A DNA stretch of 64,000 nucleotides from Burkholderia seminalis DSM 23518 (GTDB lineage Bacteria; Pseudomonadota; Gammaproteobacteria; Burkholderiales; Burkholderiaceae), in assembly GCF_902832885.1 (NCBI RefSeq), contig NZ_CADFDK010000006.1, positions 248,001-312,000 of the forward strand, read 5' to 3'. The position numbers were made by a program, and so were the translations under genes. Every line of letters begins with the position of its first letter. Positions within the stretch are counted from its first letter, which is position 1. The notes beneath the pieces were generated by a model. It ran no database searches and had not been told where the DNA came from. It was given only the letters and a program-made list of their open reading frames with translations. Positions 1 to 8,556 of the stretch are shown here, one piece after another.

Positions 1-299
1 TCGGGGCCGTGCGCATCGAGCACCGCGCGCAGCCGGCGCGCGGTTTCGGCGATCGCGTCGCGCGCCGGCAGCGGTACGAGGTCGTCCTCGCGCGCGCGGC
101 GCACGAACGCGCGGTCGAGCCGTCCCGAGCGGCGCAGCGCCACGTGCGCCGACGATCCCTTCGTGCACAGCCGCCCGAAGTTGGCCGGATGGTCGGCGTC
201 GCCGGAGACCTTGACGACTTCGCCGTCCTCGACGTGCAGCACCATTCCGCAGCCGACGCCGCAGTACGGGCACACGCTCTTGACGGGGGTGGCGGTCAT
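1..299 (-). CDS. nasA: Assimilatory nitrate reductase catalytic subunit, N-terminal part (runs off the window)
   Basis: Reading leftward from ATG 299-297 gives about 99 residues of a molybdopterin oxidoreductase and leaves the window without a stop. The start MTATPVKSVCPYCGVGCGM carries the Cys-x2-Cys-x3-Cys spacing of the N-terminal [4Fe-4S] site, and a fourth Cys lies in GRLCTKGSSAH. In assimilatory nitrate reductases this cluster passes electrons to the Mo-bisMGD centre that reduces nitrate to nitrite in the cytoplasm. The gene follows nirD by 16 bp in an apparent narK-nirB-nirD-nasA operon, which supports an assimilatory role rather than a periplasmic Nap or formate dehydrogenase. No Tat signal precedes the cluster. 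The remaining roughly 800 residues lie outside the window, so subtype is inferred from context. Confidence 0.85.
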   Translation of the reverse strand, partial: MTATPVKSVCPYCGVGCGMVLHVEDGEVVKVSGDADHPANFGRLCTKGSSAHVALRRSGRLDRAFVRRAREDDLVPLPARDAIAETARRLRAVLDAHGP

Positions 300-315
300 G
301 CGCGCTCCGGGACGG

Positions 316-660
316 TCAGGCCGCGATCCATACGAAACCGTCCTCGACCCGCGACGGATACGCGTTCACCGACTGCTCGGGCGCCTCCAGGCATTCGCCG
401 GTGCGCAGGTCGAAGTGCTGCTTGTACAGCGGCGACGCGACCACGATGCGCTCGCCGAGGCTGCCGATCAGCCCGCGCGACATCACGGCCGCCTGCGATA
501 CCGGATCGACGTTGTCGATCGCGAACACGCCGCCGTCGGCATGCGCGACGTGGAATACCGCGACCTGCGCGCCGTTGACGAGCGCGCACACGCCGGTGTT
601 CGGCACGATGTCGTCGAGCGCGCACACGCGGGTCCAGGATGGCGAAAGACGATCGTTCAT
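316..660 (-). CDS. nirD: Nitrite reductase (NADH) small subunit NirD
   Basis: A 114-residue protein, normal length for NirD, the small partner of NirB in the cytoplasmic NADH-dependent siroheme nitrite reductase that makes ammonium. It has a Rieske-type fold sequence (WTRVCALDDI near the start, GVFAIDNVDP around 50, SPLYKQHFDLRTGECLE around 77-93). The Cys/His ligands of true Rieske clusters are absent: the position of the second pair reads SPLYKQHFDL, as is usual in NirD proteins that bind no cluster. The start ATG 660-658 lies 31 bp after the nirB stop, and nasA follows 16 bp later, consistent with one transcript. Confidence 0.93.
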   Translation of the reverse strand: MNDRLSPSWTRVCALDDIVPNTGVCALVNGAQVAVFHVAHADGGVFAIDNVDPVSQAAVMSRGLIGSLGERIVVASPLYKQHFDLRTGECLEAPEQSVNAYPSRVEDGFVWIAA

Positions 661-691
661 GACGGGCTCCTTGAAGTGATGCGGATATCGG

Positions 692-3278
692 TCAGGCGGT
701 TGCCGGTTCGGTCGCGCTGTCGGCCACGACGGGAATCGGCACGCGCTTGCCGCCCGCCCGCTCGCCGGGTGTCGCGGGCCGGATCTGGCCGCGCGTCTCG
801 ACGAATTCGATGGTCGTGTCGGGCGCGTCGCTGTTCACGAAGTGGCGGAAACGCTTGCGCGTATCCGGATCGGTGACGGCCCGCTTCCATTCGCATTCGT
901 AGGTGTCGACCACGTGCTGCATGTCGGCTTCGAGTTCGGCCGCGATCGCGAGCTTGTCGTGCACGACGACGTCGATCAGGTAGTCGAGACCGCCTTCGAG
1001 GTTGTCGCGCCACACGCTGGTGCGCTGCAGCCGGTCGGCGGTGCGCACGTAGAACATCAGGAAGCGGTCGACGTAGCGGACCAGCGTGTCGCGGTCGAGG
1101 TCGGACGCGAGCAGCTCCGCATGGCGCGGTTTCATCCCGCCGTTGCCGCACACGTACAGGTTCCAGCCCTTTTCGGTCGCGATGATGCCGACGTCCTTGC
1201 CCTGCGCTTCCGCGCATTCGCGCGTGCAGCCGGATACGCCGAACTTGATCTTGTGCGGCGCGCGCAACCCCTTGTAGCGATGCTCGAGGTCGATCGCGAG
1301 ACCGACCGAATCGCCGACGCCGTAGCGGCACCAGGTCGACCCGACGCACGATTTCACCGTGCGCAGCGCCTTGCCGTACGCGTGCCCCGACTCGAAGCCC
1401 GCCGCGATCAGCTCCTCCCAGATCGACGGCAACTGCTCGACGCGCGCGCCGAACAGGTCGACGCGCTGGCCGCCGGTGATCTTCGTGTACAGGCCGTACT
1501 TCTTCGCGACCTGACCGACCGCGATCAGCCCTTCCGGCGTGACTTCGCCGCCCGGCATGCGCGGCACGACCGAGTAGGTGCCGTCGCGCTGGATGTTCGC
1601 GAGGTAATAGTCGTTCGAATCCTGCAGCCCCGCGTGCGCCTTCTTGAGCACGAACTCGTTGAAGCACGATGCGAGAATGCCCGCCACGGCCGGCTTGCAC
1701 ACGTCGCAGCCGAGCCCGCGGCCGTGCTTCGCGAGCAGTTCGTCGAAGGTCGTGATGCGCTCGACGCGAATCAGGTGGAACAGCGCCTGACGCGAATACG
1801 GGAAGTGCTCGCACAGATGGTTGTCGACCGCGAGGCCCTGCTTCCGCATCTCGGCCTTCATGATCTGCGTGACGAGCGGCACGCAGCCGCCGCACGACGT
1901 GCCGGCGCCCGTGCACGTCTTCAGCGCGCCGAGGCTCGTCGCGCCGTCGGCGACCGCCGCGCAGATCTGCGACTTCGACACGTTGTTGCACGAGCAGATC
2001 TGCGCGGCCGCGGGCAGCGCGTCGACGCCGATCGCCGGCTTCGCCGCACCGTCCGACGACGGCAGGATCAGGAATTCGGGCGACTCGGGCAGCTCGATGC
2101 GGTTCAGCATCATCTGCAGCAGCGTGCCGTACTCGGCCGCGTCGCCGACCATCACCGCGCCGTGCAGGAACTTGCCGCAGTCGGATACCACGAGCTTCTT
2201 GTAGACCTGGCGGCGCTCGTCCGCATACTGGTAGGTGCGGCTGCCGGCCGTCGTGCCGTGCGCGTCGCCGATGCTCGCGACGTCGACGCCCATCAGCTTC
2301 AGCTTCGTGCTCATGTCGGCGCCCGCGAACGCGGCTGCGGCCCCCCGCGCCGACCTCGCCGCCAAGCTGCGTCGCGACCACGCGCGCCATGTCGTAGCCG
2401 GGCGCGACGAGGCCGTACACCATCCCGTTCCAGGCCGCGCATTCGCCGATCGCGTAGATGTCGGCGTCGCTCGTGCGGCACGCGTCGTCGATCGCGATGC
2501 CGCCGCGCGGGCCGGTGTCGAGCCCGCACGCACGGGCCAGTTCGTCGCGCGCACGGATGCCGGCCGAGAACACGATCATGTCGGCGTCGAGATGCGTGCC
2601 GTCGGCGAATGCCATCCGGTGCGCGCCGTCCTCGCCGTCGACGATTTCCAGCGTGTTCTTGCCCGTATGCACGGTCACGCCGAGCGCCTCGATCTTCGCG
2701 CGCAGCATCCGGCCGCCGCCGTCGTCGACCTGCACGGCCATCAGCCGCGGCGCGAATTCGACGACGTGGGTGTCGAGCCCCATGTCGCGCAGCGCCTTCG
2801 CGCATTCGAGGCCGAGCAGCCCGCCGCCGATCACGACGCCGCGCTTCGCGTGCGCGCCGCACGCCTGCATCGCCTCAAGATCCTCGATCGTCCGGTACAC
2901 GAAGCAGCCTGCGCGATCGCGCCCCGGCACCGGCGGCACGAACGGGCGCGAGCCCGTGGCGAGCACGAGCTTGTCGTACGCGAGCGTTTCGCCCGACGCA
3001 AGCGTGACCGTATGCGCGGCGCGGTCGATCGACGCGACCTGCGCGTTCAGCCGCAGGTCGAACTGCGGATGACGCTCGAAGAAGCCCGGCTCGACCAGCG
3101 ACAGGTCGTGCGCCGACTTGCCCGCGAAGAACTCGGACAGGTGCACGCGATCGTAGGCCGGGCGCGGCTCCTCGCCGAGCACGGTGACCTGCAGCGCGCC
3201 CGCCGCGCCCGCTTGCGCCGCGACGCATTCGAGGAACTTGTGGCCGACCATGCCGTGGCCGATGACGATGAGTTTCAT
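692..3278 (-). CDS. nirB: Nitrite reductase (NADH) large subunit NirB, interrupted by a one-base frameshift
   Basis: NirB uses NADH, FAD, an Fe-S cluster and siroheme to reduce nitrite to ammonium. Starting at ATG 3278-3276 (MKLIVIGHGMVGHKF), the first frame encodes the FAD/NAD(P)H domain as far as VATQLGGEVGAG, then turns to arginine-rich nonsense. The remainder is intact in another frame from about 2335 to 692: BFD-like Cys motif (ICSCNNVS...CGGC), then siroheme/[4Fe-4S] half-domains with CVGSTWC and SGCTREC. The switch coincides with a run of six C on the + strand at 2341-2346. Removing one base there joins the frames (GAG-AAAAFAGADMSTK) and gives about 861 residues, normal for NirB. Either this is a homopolymer sequencing/assembly error or the allele is broken. 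Start and operon position (21 bp after the transporter) are otherwise typical. Confidence 0.88.
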
Positions 3279-3299
3279 GGTGAAGGTTCCTTCGCTCGA

Positions 3300-4625
3300 T
3301 CAGTTCGCGGCGTTGGCGGCGGCCAGCGCGCGATCGCGCAGCTCGGCTTCGCGTGCCTTGTGTTCTTCGCTGAAGCGCACGGCCATCGCGCACAGCGCGG
3401 TCGCGGTCACGACGAGGCCGAGCAGGCTCAGCGTCTGCTGCACGTCGCCCACGCCCTTCAGCAGGAAAGCCGCCGCCACCGCGCCGACGTTGCCGCCCGC
3501 GCCGACGATCCCCGCGACGCCGCCGAGCGCCTTGCGGTCGATGAACGGCACCAGCGCGTAGGTCGCGCCGCAGGCCATGTGCGTGAACAGGCCGAAGGCC
3601 AGCATCGCGACGAGTGCGACGCCGACGCTTTGCGCATGCGAGAACCAGATCAGCCCGAGCCCTTCGCCGACGATCAGCGCGCACAGCAGCGCCGCGCGCA
3701 CGTCGAGGCTGCGGCGCGCGGCGATCTTGTCGGACAGCCAGCCGCCGAGCGCGCGGGCGAACAGCGCGAGCAGCCCGAACAGGCCGACCGCGAAACCGGC
3801 GTCCTTCAGCGACAGGCTGAAGTGATTGACGTAGTACAGCGCGGCGATGTTGTGGATGAATACCTCGACGCCGAAGCACGCACCGTAGGTGACGAACAGC
3901 ATCCACACGCGATAGTTCGCGCATGCGGCGACAAAGCTCGCCCAGCCGCCCTTCTTGCCGCTGTCGACCGTCACGCCTTCCTTGCGCAGCGCGATGATGT
4001 CGCCTTGCGGGCAGTCCTGCGTGAAACGCCAGTACGCCCAGGCCATCACGAGCATCGCGACGCCCGGCACGACCAGCGCGACGCGCCACGACGAATCCTC
4101 GCCGAGGCCGAGCATCAGGCCGGCGGCGACGAGCAGCGGCATCAGCGCCTGCGTCGCGCCGGCACCGGCGTTGCCCCAGCCCGCCGTCGTCGCGTTCGCG
4201 GTGCCGACGACGTTCGGCGCGAACATGACCGACGTGTGGTACTGCGTGATCACGAAGCCCGCGCCGATCGCACCGATGCCGAGCCGGCAGATCAGGAACG
4301 ACAGGTAGTCGTGCGTGAACGACACCGCGAACACGGGAATCGCGCCGAGCAGCAGCAGGCCGACATACACGCGGCGCGGGCCGAAGCGGTCGCACAACGG
4401 GCCGACGAGCAGCCGCACGGCGATCGTCGCGGCCACCGCGGCGATGTTGATGTTGGCGACCTGAGCCGCCGTCAGGTGAAATTCGCGTGCAATGAGCGGC
4501 ATCAGCGGCGCGCACGCGAACCACGCGAAGAAACAGACGAAGAACGCCATCCACGTCATGTGGAACGCGCGCATCGGCGCGGTGCGGAAGCTGAAGAGAT
4601 CGATACGGGTAGCTTTGTCGGTCAT
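3300..4625 (-). CDS. narK: Nitrate/nitrite MFS transporter (NarK/NasA family)
   Basis: A 441-residue, 12-helix major facilitator protein of the nitrate/nitrite porter family, predicted to bring nitrate across the inner membrane for the reductases encoded downstream. The family's glycine-rich nitrate signature is present twice: AGWGNAGAGATQ in the first half and VAGIVGAGGNVGAV in the second. The chosen start (MTDKATRIDLFSF, ATG 4625-4623) matches the usual short cytoplasmic N-terminus; a longer open frame upstream runs through the regulatory leader and is rejected. It is first in the minus-strand operon, and a strong intrinsic terminator lies just before its start codon, so expression should depend on read-through. 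Confidence 0.93.
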   Translation of the reverse strand: MTDKATRIDLFSFRTAPMRAFHMTWMAFFVCFFAWFACAPLMPLIAREFHLTAAQVANINIAAVAATIAVRLLVGPLCDRFGPRRVYVGLLLLGAIPVFAVSFTHDYLSFLICRLGIGAIGAGFVITQYHTSVMFAPNVVGTANATTAGWGNAGAGATQALMPLLVAAGLMLGLGEDSSWRVALVVPGVAMLVMAWAYWRFTQDCPQGDIIALRKEGVTVDSGKKGGWASFVAACANYRVWMLFVTYGACFGVEVFIHNIAALYYVNHFSLSLKDAGFAVGLFGLLALFARALGGWLSDKIAARRSLDVRAALLCALIVGEGLGLIWFSHAQSVGVALVAMLAFGLFTHMACGATYALVPFIDRKALGGVAGIVGAGGNVGAVAAAFLLKGVGDVQQTLSLLGLVVTATALCAMAVRFSEEHKAREAELRDRALAAANAAN

Positions 4626-4635
4626 GTCATCCGCC

Positions 4636-4696
4636 AAACGAAAAACGGCGTCCTGCGCACCCGGTCTCGTCGAGACCCGATGCGTAGGACGCCGTT
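4636..4696 (-). terminator. Intrinsic terminator in the narK-nirBD leader (probable NasT antitermination target)
   Basis: The arms at 4644-4659 and 4681-4696 form a 16-bp stem with one G-U pair, extended by an inner stem (CGGTCTCG / CGAGACCCG). Read on the minus strand the hairpin is followed by TTTTTCGTTT and then, about ten bases on, by the narK ATG. A terminator in front of the first structural gene is the known design of nas operons controlled by ANTAR-domain antiterminators, and nasT/nasS are encoded 1.5 kb away. A smaller hairpin (GCCCG-loop-CGGGC, 4706-4719) lies just upstream. I could not assign the two hexaloop ANTAR hairpins with certainty. Confidence 0.8.
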
Positions 4697-4774
4697 GCCC
4701 AAGAAGCCCGTTGCCGGGCGCGTCGGTAATCGGTACTGCGGACGAATCGCCGTTGATCCGCCCGAATCGGCTTA

Positions 4775-4790
4775 CGCAAACGCCATGCCA
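4775..4790 (-). promoter_or_regulatory. Candidate sigma-54 promoter for the nitrate/nitrite operon
   Basis: On the minus strand the bases TGGCAT-GGCGT-TTGCG match the -24/-12 consensus TGGCAC-N5-TTGCW, with the invariant GG and GC separated by exactly ten bases. Transcription would begin near 4764, leaving a leader of about 140 nt that contains the terminator before narK. Nitrogen-assimilation operons are commonly transcribed by sigma-54 with NtrC, which fits. No NtrC sites were mapped. Confidence 0.65.
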
Positions 4791-5233
4791 TGTTGCCGCC
4801 AATCGGGCCCGCAGCCCCGCCGTACAAGGCTTGCCGGCCGGCATGCGGCGCCCGGCGACGCGCGGCGGACGCTGCGCGGTGAGGCAACGAGGCACAGATG
4901 TGGTGCGCTGCAGCACTGTCGCCGTGCGACATCGCGGTGCGCACACGTGGCGCACGACGCACGCGATACGGCATGGTGGCTGCCCGCGCGCGGTGCGTGC
5001 CGGGCCGTGCACCGGTTGGCCCGGATATTGCTCGATCTCGTGCGCGACACCGGCAACGGCGCCGGTGGGCAGTTCCCGCAAACCCTTGCCCGCCCTTCGG
5101 GACAGGCTCCCCCAGGACAACGGCGTCCCTCCCGTGCGCGGCACGGCGGATGCCGGTGTGTTTCGATCGCCCGCCGCCACCGCGCAGACCGTTATCGACC
5201 GCCGCACGCACGCATGCGGCAATGGAACACGAC
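4791..5233. other. Divergent intergenic region between narK and cobA
   Basis: About 440 bp with no protein I can support. It should hold upstream activator sites for the leftward sigma-54 promoter and the promoter for the rightward cobA-nasT-nasS genes. Long open frames here on both strands are arginine/proline-rich and look like high-GC shadow frames. Confidence 0.5.
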
Positions 5234-5995
5234 ATGACGACTGGCAAAGTCACGCTGCTGGGCGCCGGCCCCGGCGATCCCGATCTCCTCACGTTGAAGG
5301 CCGTAAAGGCACTCGCCGCCGCCGACGTGCTGCTGCTCGACGACCTGGTCGCGCCCGGCATCGCCGAACTCGCGCCGCGGGCGCGCGTGATCCGCGTCGG
5401 CAAGCGCGGCGGCTGCCGCTCCACGCCGCAGGCATTCATCGAGAAGCTGATGCGCCGCTACGCGCTGCGCGGCGCGCACGTGGTGCGCGTGAAAGGCGGC
5501 GACGCGCTGCTGTTCGGCCGCGCCGGCGAAGAACTCGCGACACTGCGCGCCGCCGCGATTCCGGTCGAGATCGTCAGCGGCATCTCGTCGGGATTCGCGG
5601 CCGCCGCGAGCCTCGGCGTCTCGCTCACGCACCGCGCGCACTGCCAGGGCGTCACGTTCGTCACCGCACACCGCCAGGATCACGGCGAACCCGACTGGGC
5701 GCGGCTCGCGGCGACCGGCACGACGCTCGCGATCTACATGGGGATGAGCCGCATCGACCGCATCGCGTCGGGCCTGCTCGCCGCGCTGCCGGCGTCGACG
5801 CCGGCAGCGGCCGTGCAATGGGCCGGCACGCCCGACGAACGCCGCTGGACCGGCACGCTCGGCACGCTTGCGCACGGCATCGACGCCGCGCGGCTCGGCA
5901 GCCCGGCCGTGATCCTCGTCGGCGGCGCGATCGGCGAAGCCGCCGCGCAGGATGCGGATGCCGCGGTCGGCACGGTGTTTTCGCGGGCCGCCTGA
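5234..5995 (+). CDS. cobA: Uroporphyrinogen-III C-methyltransferase (SUMT), siroheme branch
   Basis: 253 residues of the tetrapyrrole methylase family, which uses two S-adenosylmethionine to convert uroporphyrinogen III to precorrin-2, the precursor of siroheme and B12. Family signatures are present: VTLLGAGPGDPDLLTLKA at the N-terminus, the DDLVAPGI segment, VRVKGGDALLFGRAGEE around 85-100, and VSGISSGFAAA. The start ATG 5234 gives the normal SUMT N-terminus; an in-frame ATG four codons earlier is also possible. Position opposite narK-nirBD and ahead of nasT-nasS suggests a dedicated siroheme supply for nitrite reductase. It is monofunctional, without the CysG oxidase/ferrochelatase domain. 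Confidence 0.92.
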   Translation: MTTGKVTLLGAGPGDPDLLTLKAVKALAAADVLLLDDLVAPGIAELAPRARVIRVGKRGGCRSTPQAFIEKLMRRYALRGAHVVRVKGGDALLFGRAGEELATLRAAAIPVEIVSGISSGFAAAASLGVSLTHRAHCQGVTFVTAHRQDHGEPDWARLAATGTTLAIYMGMSRIDRIASGLLAALPASTPAAAVQWAGTPDERRWTGTLGTLAHGIDAARLGSPAVILVGGAIGEAAAQDADAAVGTVFSRAA

Positions 5996-6149
5996 CATGC
6001 GCGGCTTCGCACGGCTTCGGCCGCTCTCCGTTCCCGCCGCCAACGGCCACGCGCGCGGCCTGCATGCGTCGTTCGCGCGCGGCCCCGCGGCTTCACCGCT
6101 CCTGTCGCCTGCCTCATGAGTTCGCCTGCCCAGCCCCCCCCGCCTGCGC

Positions 6150-6713
6150 GTGCTGCTCGTTACCGACACCGACAAGCCGATCGGCGAGCTCGGCGACGCG
6201 CTCGCGCGCCTCGGCTACGAGATGCTGAACGACGTCGCGACACCCGCGCGCCTGCCGGCAGCCGTCGAGGAGCAGCGCCCCGACGTCGTGATCATCGACA
6301 CCGATTCGCCGTCGCGCGACACGCTCGAACAACTTGCGGTGATGCACACGACCGCGCCGCGCCCCGTGCTGATGTTCAGCCACGACGCCGACCAGGAACT
6401 GATCCGAGCGGCGGTCGGCGCGGGCGTCAGCGCGTATCTCGTCGAAGGCTTGTCGGCCGAGCGGCTCGCCCCGATTCTCGAAGTCGCGCTCGCGCGCTTC
6501 TCGCACGACGATGCGCTGCGCCGCCGGCTGGCCGACGTCGAGCGCGAACTCGCGGAACGCAAGCTGATCGACCGCGCGAAACGCGCGCTGATGGACCAGC
6601 GCAAGCTGTCCGAGCACGATGCGTACGCGGCGCTGCGCAAGCGCGCGATGGATCAGGGCCTGCGCATCGTCGACGTCGCGCGCCAACTGCTCGACGCCTC
6701 ACCCCAGTCATGA
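6150..6713 (+). CDS. nasT: NasT, ANTAR-domain transcription antiterminator (start disturbed by a C8 run)
   Basis: A receiver-like response-regulator domain (VLLVTDTDKPIGELGDAL; VVIIDTDSPSRD; VLMFSHDAD) is followed by a short coiled linker and a C-terminal ANTAR RNA-binding domain (ALMDQRKLSEHDAYAALRKRAMDQG). NasT proteins bind tandem hairpins in nas leaders and prevent termination unless sequestered by NasS. The coordinates given use a GTG codon without a clear ribosome site. A better start is ATG 6116 (MSSPAQPP), but it is out of frame because of eight C at 6134-6141; seven C would join it to RLRVLLVTD. The stop overlaps the nasS start (ATGA), showing tight coupling. Identification of the family is strong; the N-terminus is uncertain. 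Confidence 0.85.
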   Translation: MLLVTDTDKPIGELGDALARLGYEMLNDVATPARLPAAVEEQRPDVVIIDTDSPSRDTLEQLAVMHTTAPRPVLMFSHDADQELIRAAVGAGVSAYLVEGLSAERLAPILEVALARFSHDDALRRRLADVERELAERKLIDRAKRALMDQRKLSEHDAYAALRKRAMDQGLRIVDVARQLLDASPQS

Positions 6714-7771
6714 GTGCCATGGATACCTCACCTCCCGCCGCGCCGGAACGCGCCCATCTTCGCCTCGGGTTCGTCGCGCTGAGCGACGCGGCCCCGCTGA
6801 TCGTCGCGCAGCGCCTGAACCTCGGCGCGCGGCACGGCCTCACGCTCGAGCCGAGCCGCCAGCCGTCCTGGGCCGCCGTGCGCGACAAGCTGCTGAGCGG
6901 CGAACTCGACGCCGCGCATGCGCTGTACGGCCTCGTCACCGGGCTGCAGCTCGGCATCGGCGGCCCGCAGGCCGACATGGCCGCGCTGATGGTGCTGAAC
7001 CGCAACGGCCAGGCGATCACATTGTCGCGCGGCCTCGCCGACGCGTTCCGCGACACCGGCAGCCTGCGCGACACGTTCGCGACGCTCGGCCGCAAGCCGC
7101 TGCTCGCGCAGACGTTCCCGACCGGCACGCACGCGATGTGGCTGAACCACTGGCTCGCGTCGCACGGCGTCGATCCGCTGCGCGACGTGCGCAGCGTCGT
7201 GATCCCGCCGCCCGAGATGGTCGCCGCGCTCGCCGGCGGCGAGCTCGACGGCTTCTGTGCCGGCGAGCCATGGCACGCGGTGGCCGACGCATGCGGCGCG
7301 GGCCGCACCGTCGCGGTCACGAGCGAGATCTGGCCCGATCATCCGGAAAAGGTGCTGGCGGCGCGGCGCGACTTCGTCGCGCTGTATCCGGCCACCGCGC
7401 GAGCGCTGATCCGCACGCTCGTCGATGCGTGTGCGTGGCTCGACAGCGCCGCGCATCGCCGCGAGGCCGCCGACTGGCTCGCGTCCCCCGACGCGCTCGG
7501 CGTGCCGGCCCGCTTGATCGCGCCGCGCCTGCTCGGCGACTACGGCGCCGGGCCGTTCGCCACGCCGCCGCTGCCGATCCGCTTCCACGACGGCGGTACC
7601 GTGAACCGGCCCGATCCGCTCGAAGGCCGCTGGTTCCTGTCCCAATACCGGCGCTGGGGGATGCTCGACGGCCCGCACGACGATGCGGCGATCGCCGCGG
7701 CAATCGCGCAGACTGCGTTGTATGATGCTGCGGTCGCCGAAGGCGGCGCATCGGGCCCGTCGCGCGCGTAA
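6710..7771 (+). CDS. nasS: NasS, nitrate-sensing NrtA-like regulatory protein
   Basis: 353 residues resembling the nitrate-binding proteins NrtA/CmpA but lacking a signal peptide, so cytoplasmic, which is diagnostic of NasS. Recognisable segments are LRLGFVALSDAAPLIVAQRLNLG, QTFPTGTHAMWLNHWLASHG, and the FCAGEPWHAVAD block that lies in the ligand cleft of this family. In characterised NasS/NasT pairs, NasS binds NasT without nitrate and releases it when nitrate is bound, allowing antitermination. The ATG 6710 overlaps the nasT stop by four bases. The likely target is the leader of the divergent nitrate/nitrite operon. Confidence 0.88.
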   Translation: MSAMDTSPPAAPERAHLRLGFVALSDAAPLIVAQRLNLGARHGLTLEPSRQPSWAAVRDKLLSGELDAAHALYGLVTGLQLGIGGPQADMAALMVLNRNGQAITLSRGLADAFRDTGSLRDTFATLGRKPLLAQTFPTGTHAMWLNHWLASHGVDPLRDVRSVVIPPPEMVAALAGGELDGFCAGEPWHAVADACGAGRTVAVTSEIWPDHPEKVLAARRDFVALYPATARALIRTLVDACAWLDSAAHRREAADWLASPDALGVPARLIAPRLLGDYGAGPFATPPLPIRFHDGGTVNRPDPLEGRWFLSQYRRWGMLDGPHDDAAIAAAIAQTALYDAAVAEGGASGPSRA

Positions 7772-7895
7772 TGCGCGCGCCTGAAGCCGAAGGCGCACTC
7801 CCGGGCCGCGCCACACCGCTCCAGGCCACCCGGCGGCGGCCGGCAGGCACCGCCCGGGCGACACCGCATGACCACTCCGTCCCCGATCCGAATCG

Positions 7896-8495
7896 ATGCC
7901 GAAACGTACGCGCGCGCCGCTCGACGTGCTGCTCACCGAAATCCGCGCATGCCGTGCCTGCGAAGCCGACCTGCCGCTCGGCCCGCGCCCCGTCGTGCGC
8001 GCCCATCGCGACGCACGCATCCTGATCGTCGGGCAGGCGCCGGGCGCACGCGTCCACGCGAGCGGCATCCCGTGGGACGACGCGAGCGGCAAGCGGCTGC
8101 GCGGCTGGCTCGACGTCGACGCCGACACCTTCTACGACGAAGCGCGCTTCGCGATCGTGCCGATGGGTTTCTGCTATCCGGGCCGCGGCGCGAGCGGCGA
8201 CAACCCGCCGCGCCCGGAGTGCGCGCCGCTGTGGCTCGACCGGCTGCTGGCCGAACTGCCGTCGATCCGCCTGACGCTGCTGGTCGGCCAGTACGCGCAG
8301 CGGCATTTCCTGCGCGACACGCGCCAGGCGACGCTGACCGACACCGTGCACGCGTGGCGCGACTACGGCCCCGGCGTGGTGCCGCTGCCGCATCCGTCGC
8401 CGCGCAACCAGGCGTGGTTCAAGCACCACCCGTGGTTCGACGCCGAAGTCGTGCCCGAACTCCGCCGCCGCGTGGCACCGCTGCTCGGCCGATGA
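7896..8495 (+). CDS. Uracil-DNA glycosylase superfamily protein (four-Cys Fe-S type)
   Basis: 199 residues with UDG-superfamily motifs: ILIVGQAPGARVHASGIPWDDASG (motif 1) and PLPHPSPRNQAWFKHHPWF (motif 2, His in the leucine-loop strand). Four cysteines are spaced as in family 4/5 enzymes that carry a [4Fe-4S] cluster: Cys-x2-Cys in RACRACEAD and Cys-x15-Cys from GFCYPG to PECAPLW. It probably excises uracil or related lesions, or acts as one of the poorly characterised relatives. Motif 1 has Gln-Ala-Pro-Gly followed by a long His-containing loop rather than the classical GQDPY. An overlapping upstream ATG in another frame is a shadow. Confidence 0.8.
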   Translation: MPKRTRAPLDVLLTEIRACRACEADLPLGPRPVVRAHRDARILIVGQAPGARVHASGIPWDDASGKRLRGWLDVDADTFYDEARFAIVPMGFCYPGRGASGDNPPRPECAPLWLDRLLAELPSIRLTLLVGQYAQRHFLRDTRQATLTDTVHAWRDYGPGVVPLPHPSPRNQAWFKHHPWFDAEVVPELRRRVAPLLGR

Positions 8496-8556
8496 ACGCA
8501 ATCACCGGCGGCCTCGCCATGCCTCGCGTCCCGCCCGATGTCCCCGCCATCCCCTC

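Noticed and set aside
2235-5237. 1000-codon plus-strand ORF antisense to nirB and narK
   Set aside because: Arg/Ala/His-rich antisense frame opposite well-conserved genes; a codon-bias artefact.
6116-7771. Single 551-codon frame joining the nasT start to nasS
   Set aside because: Its first 200 codons are an Arg/Ala-rich shadow of nasT. The recognisable receiver/ANTAR protein is in another frame; the fusion results from the C8 run.
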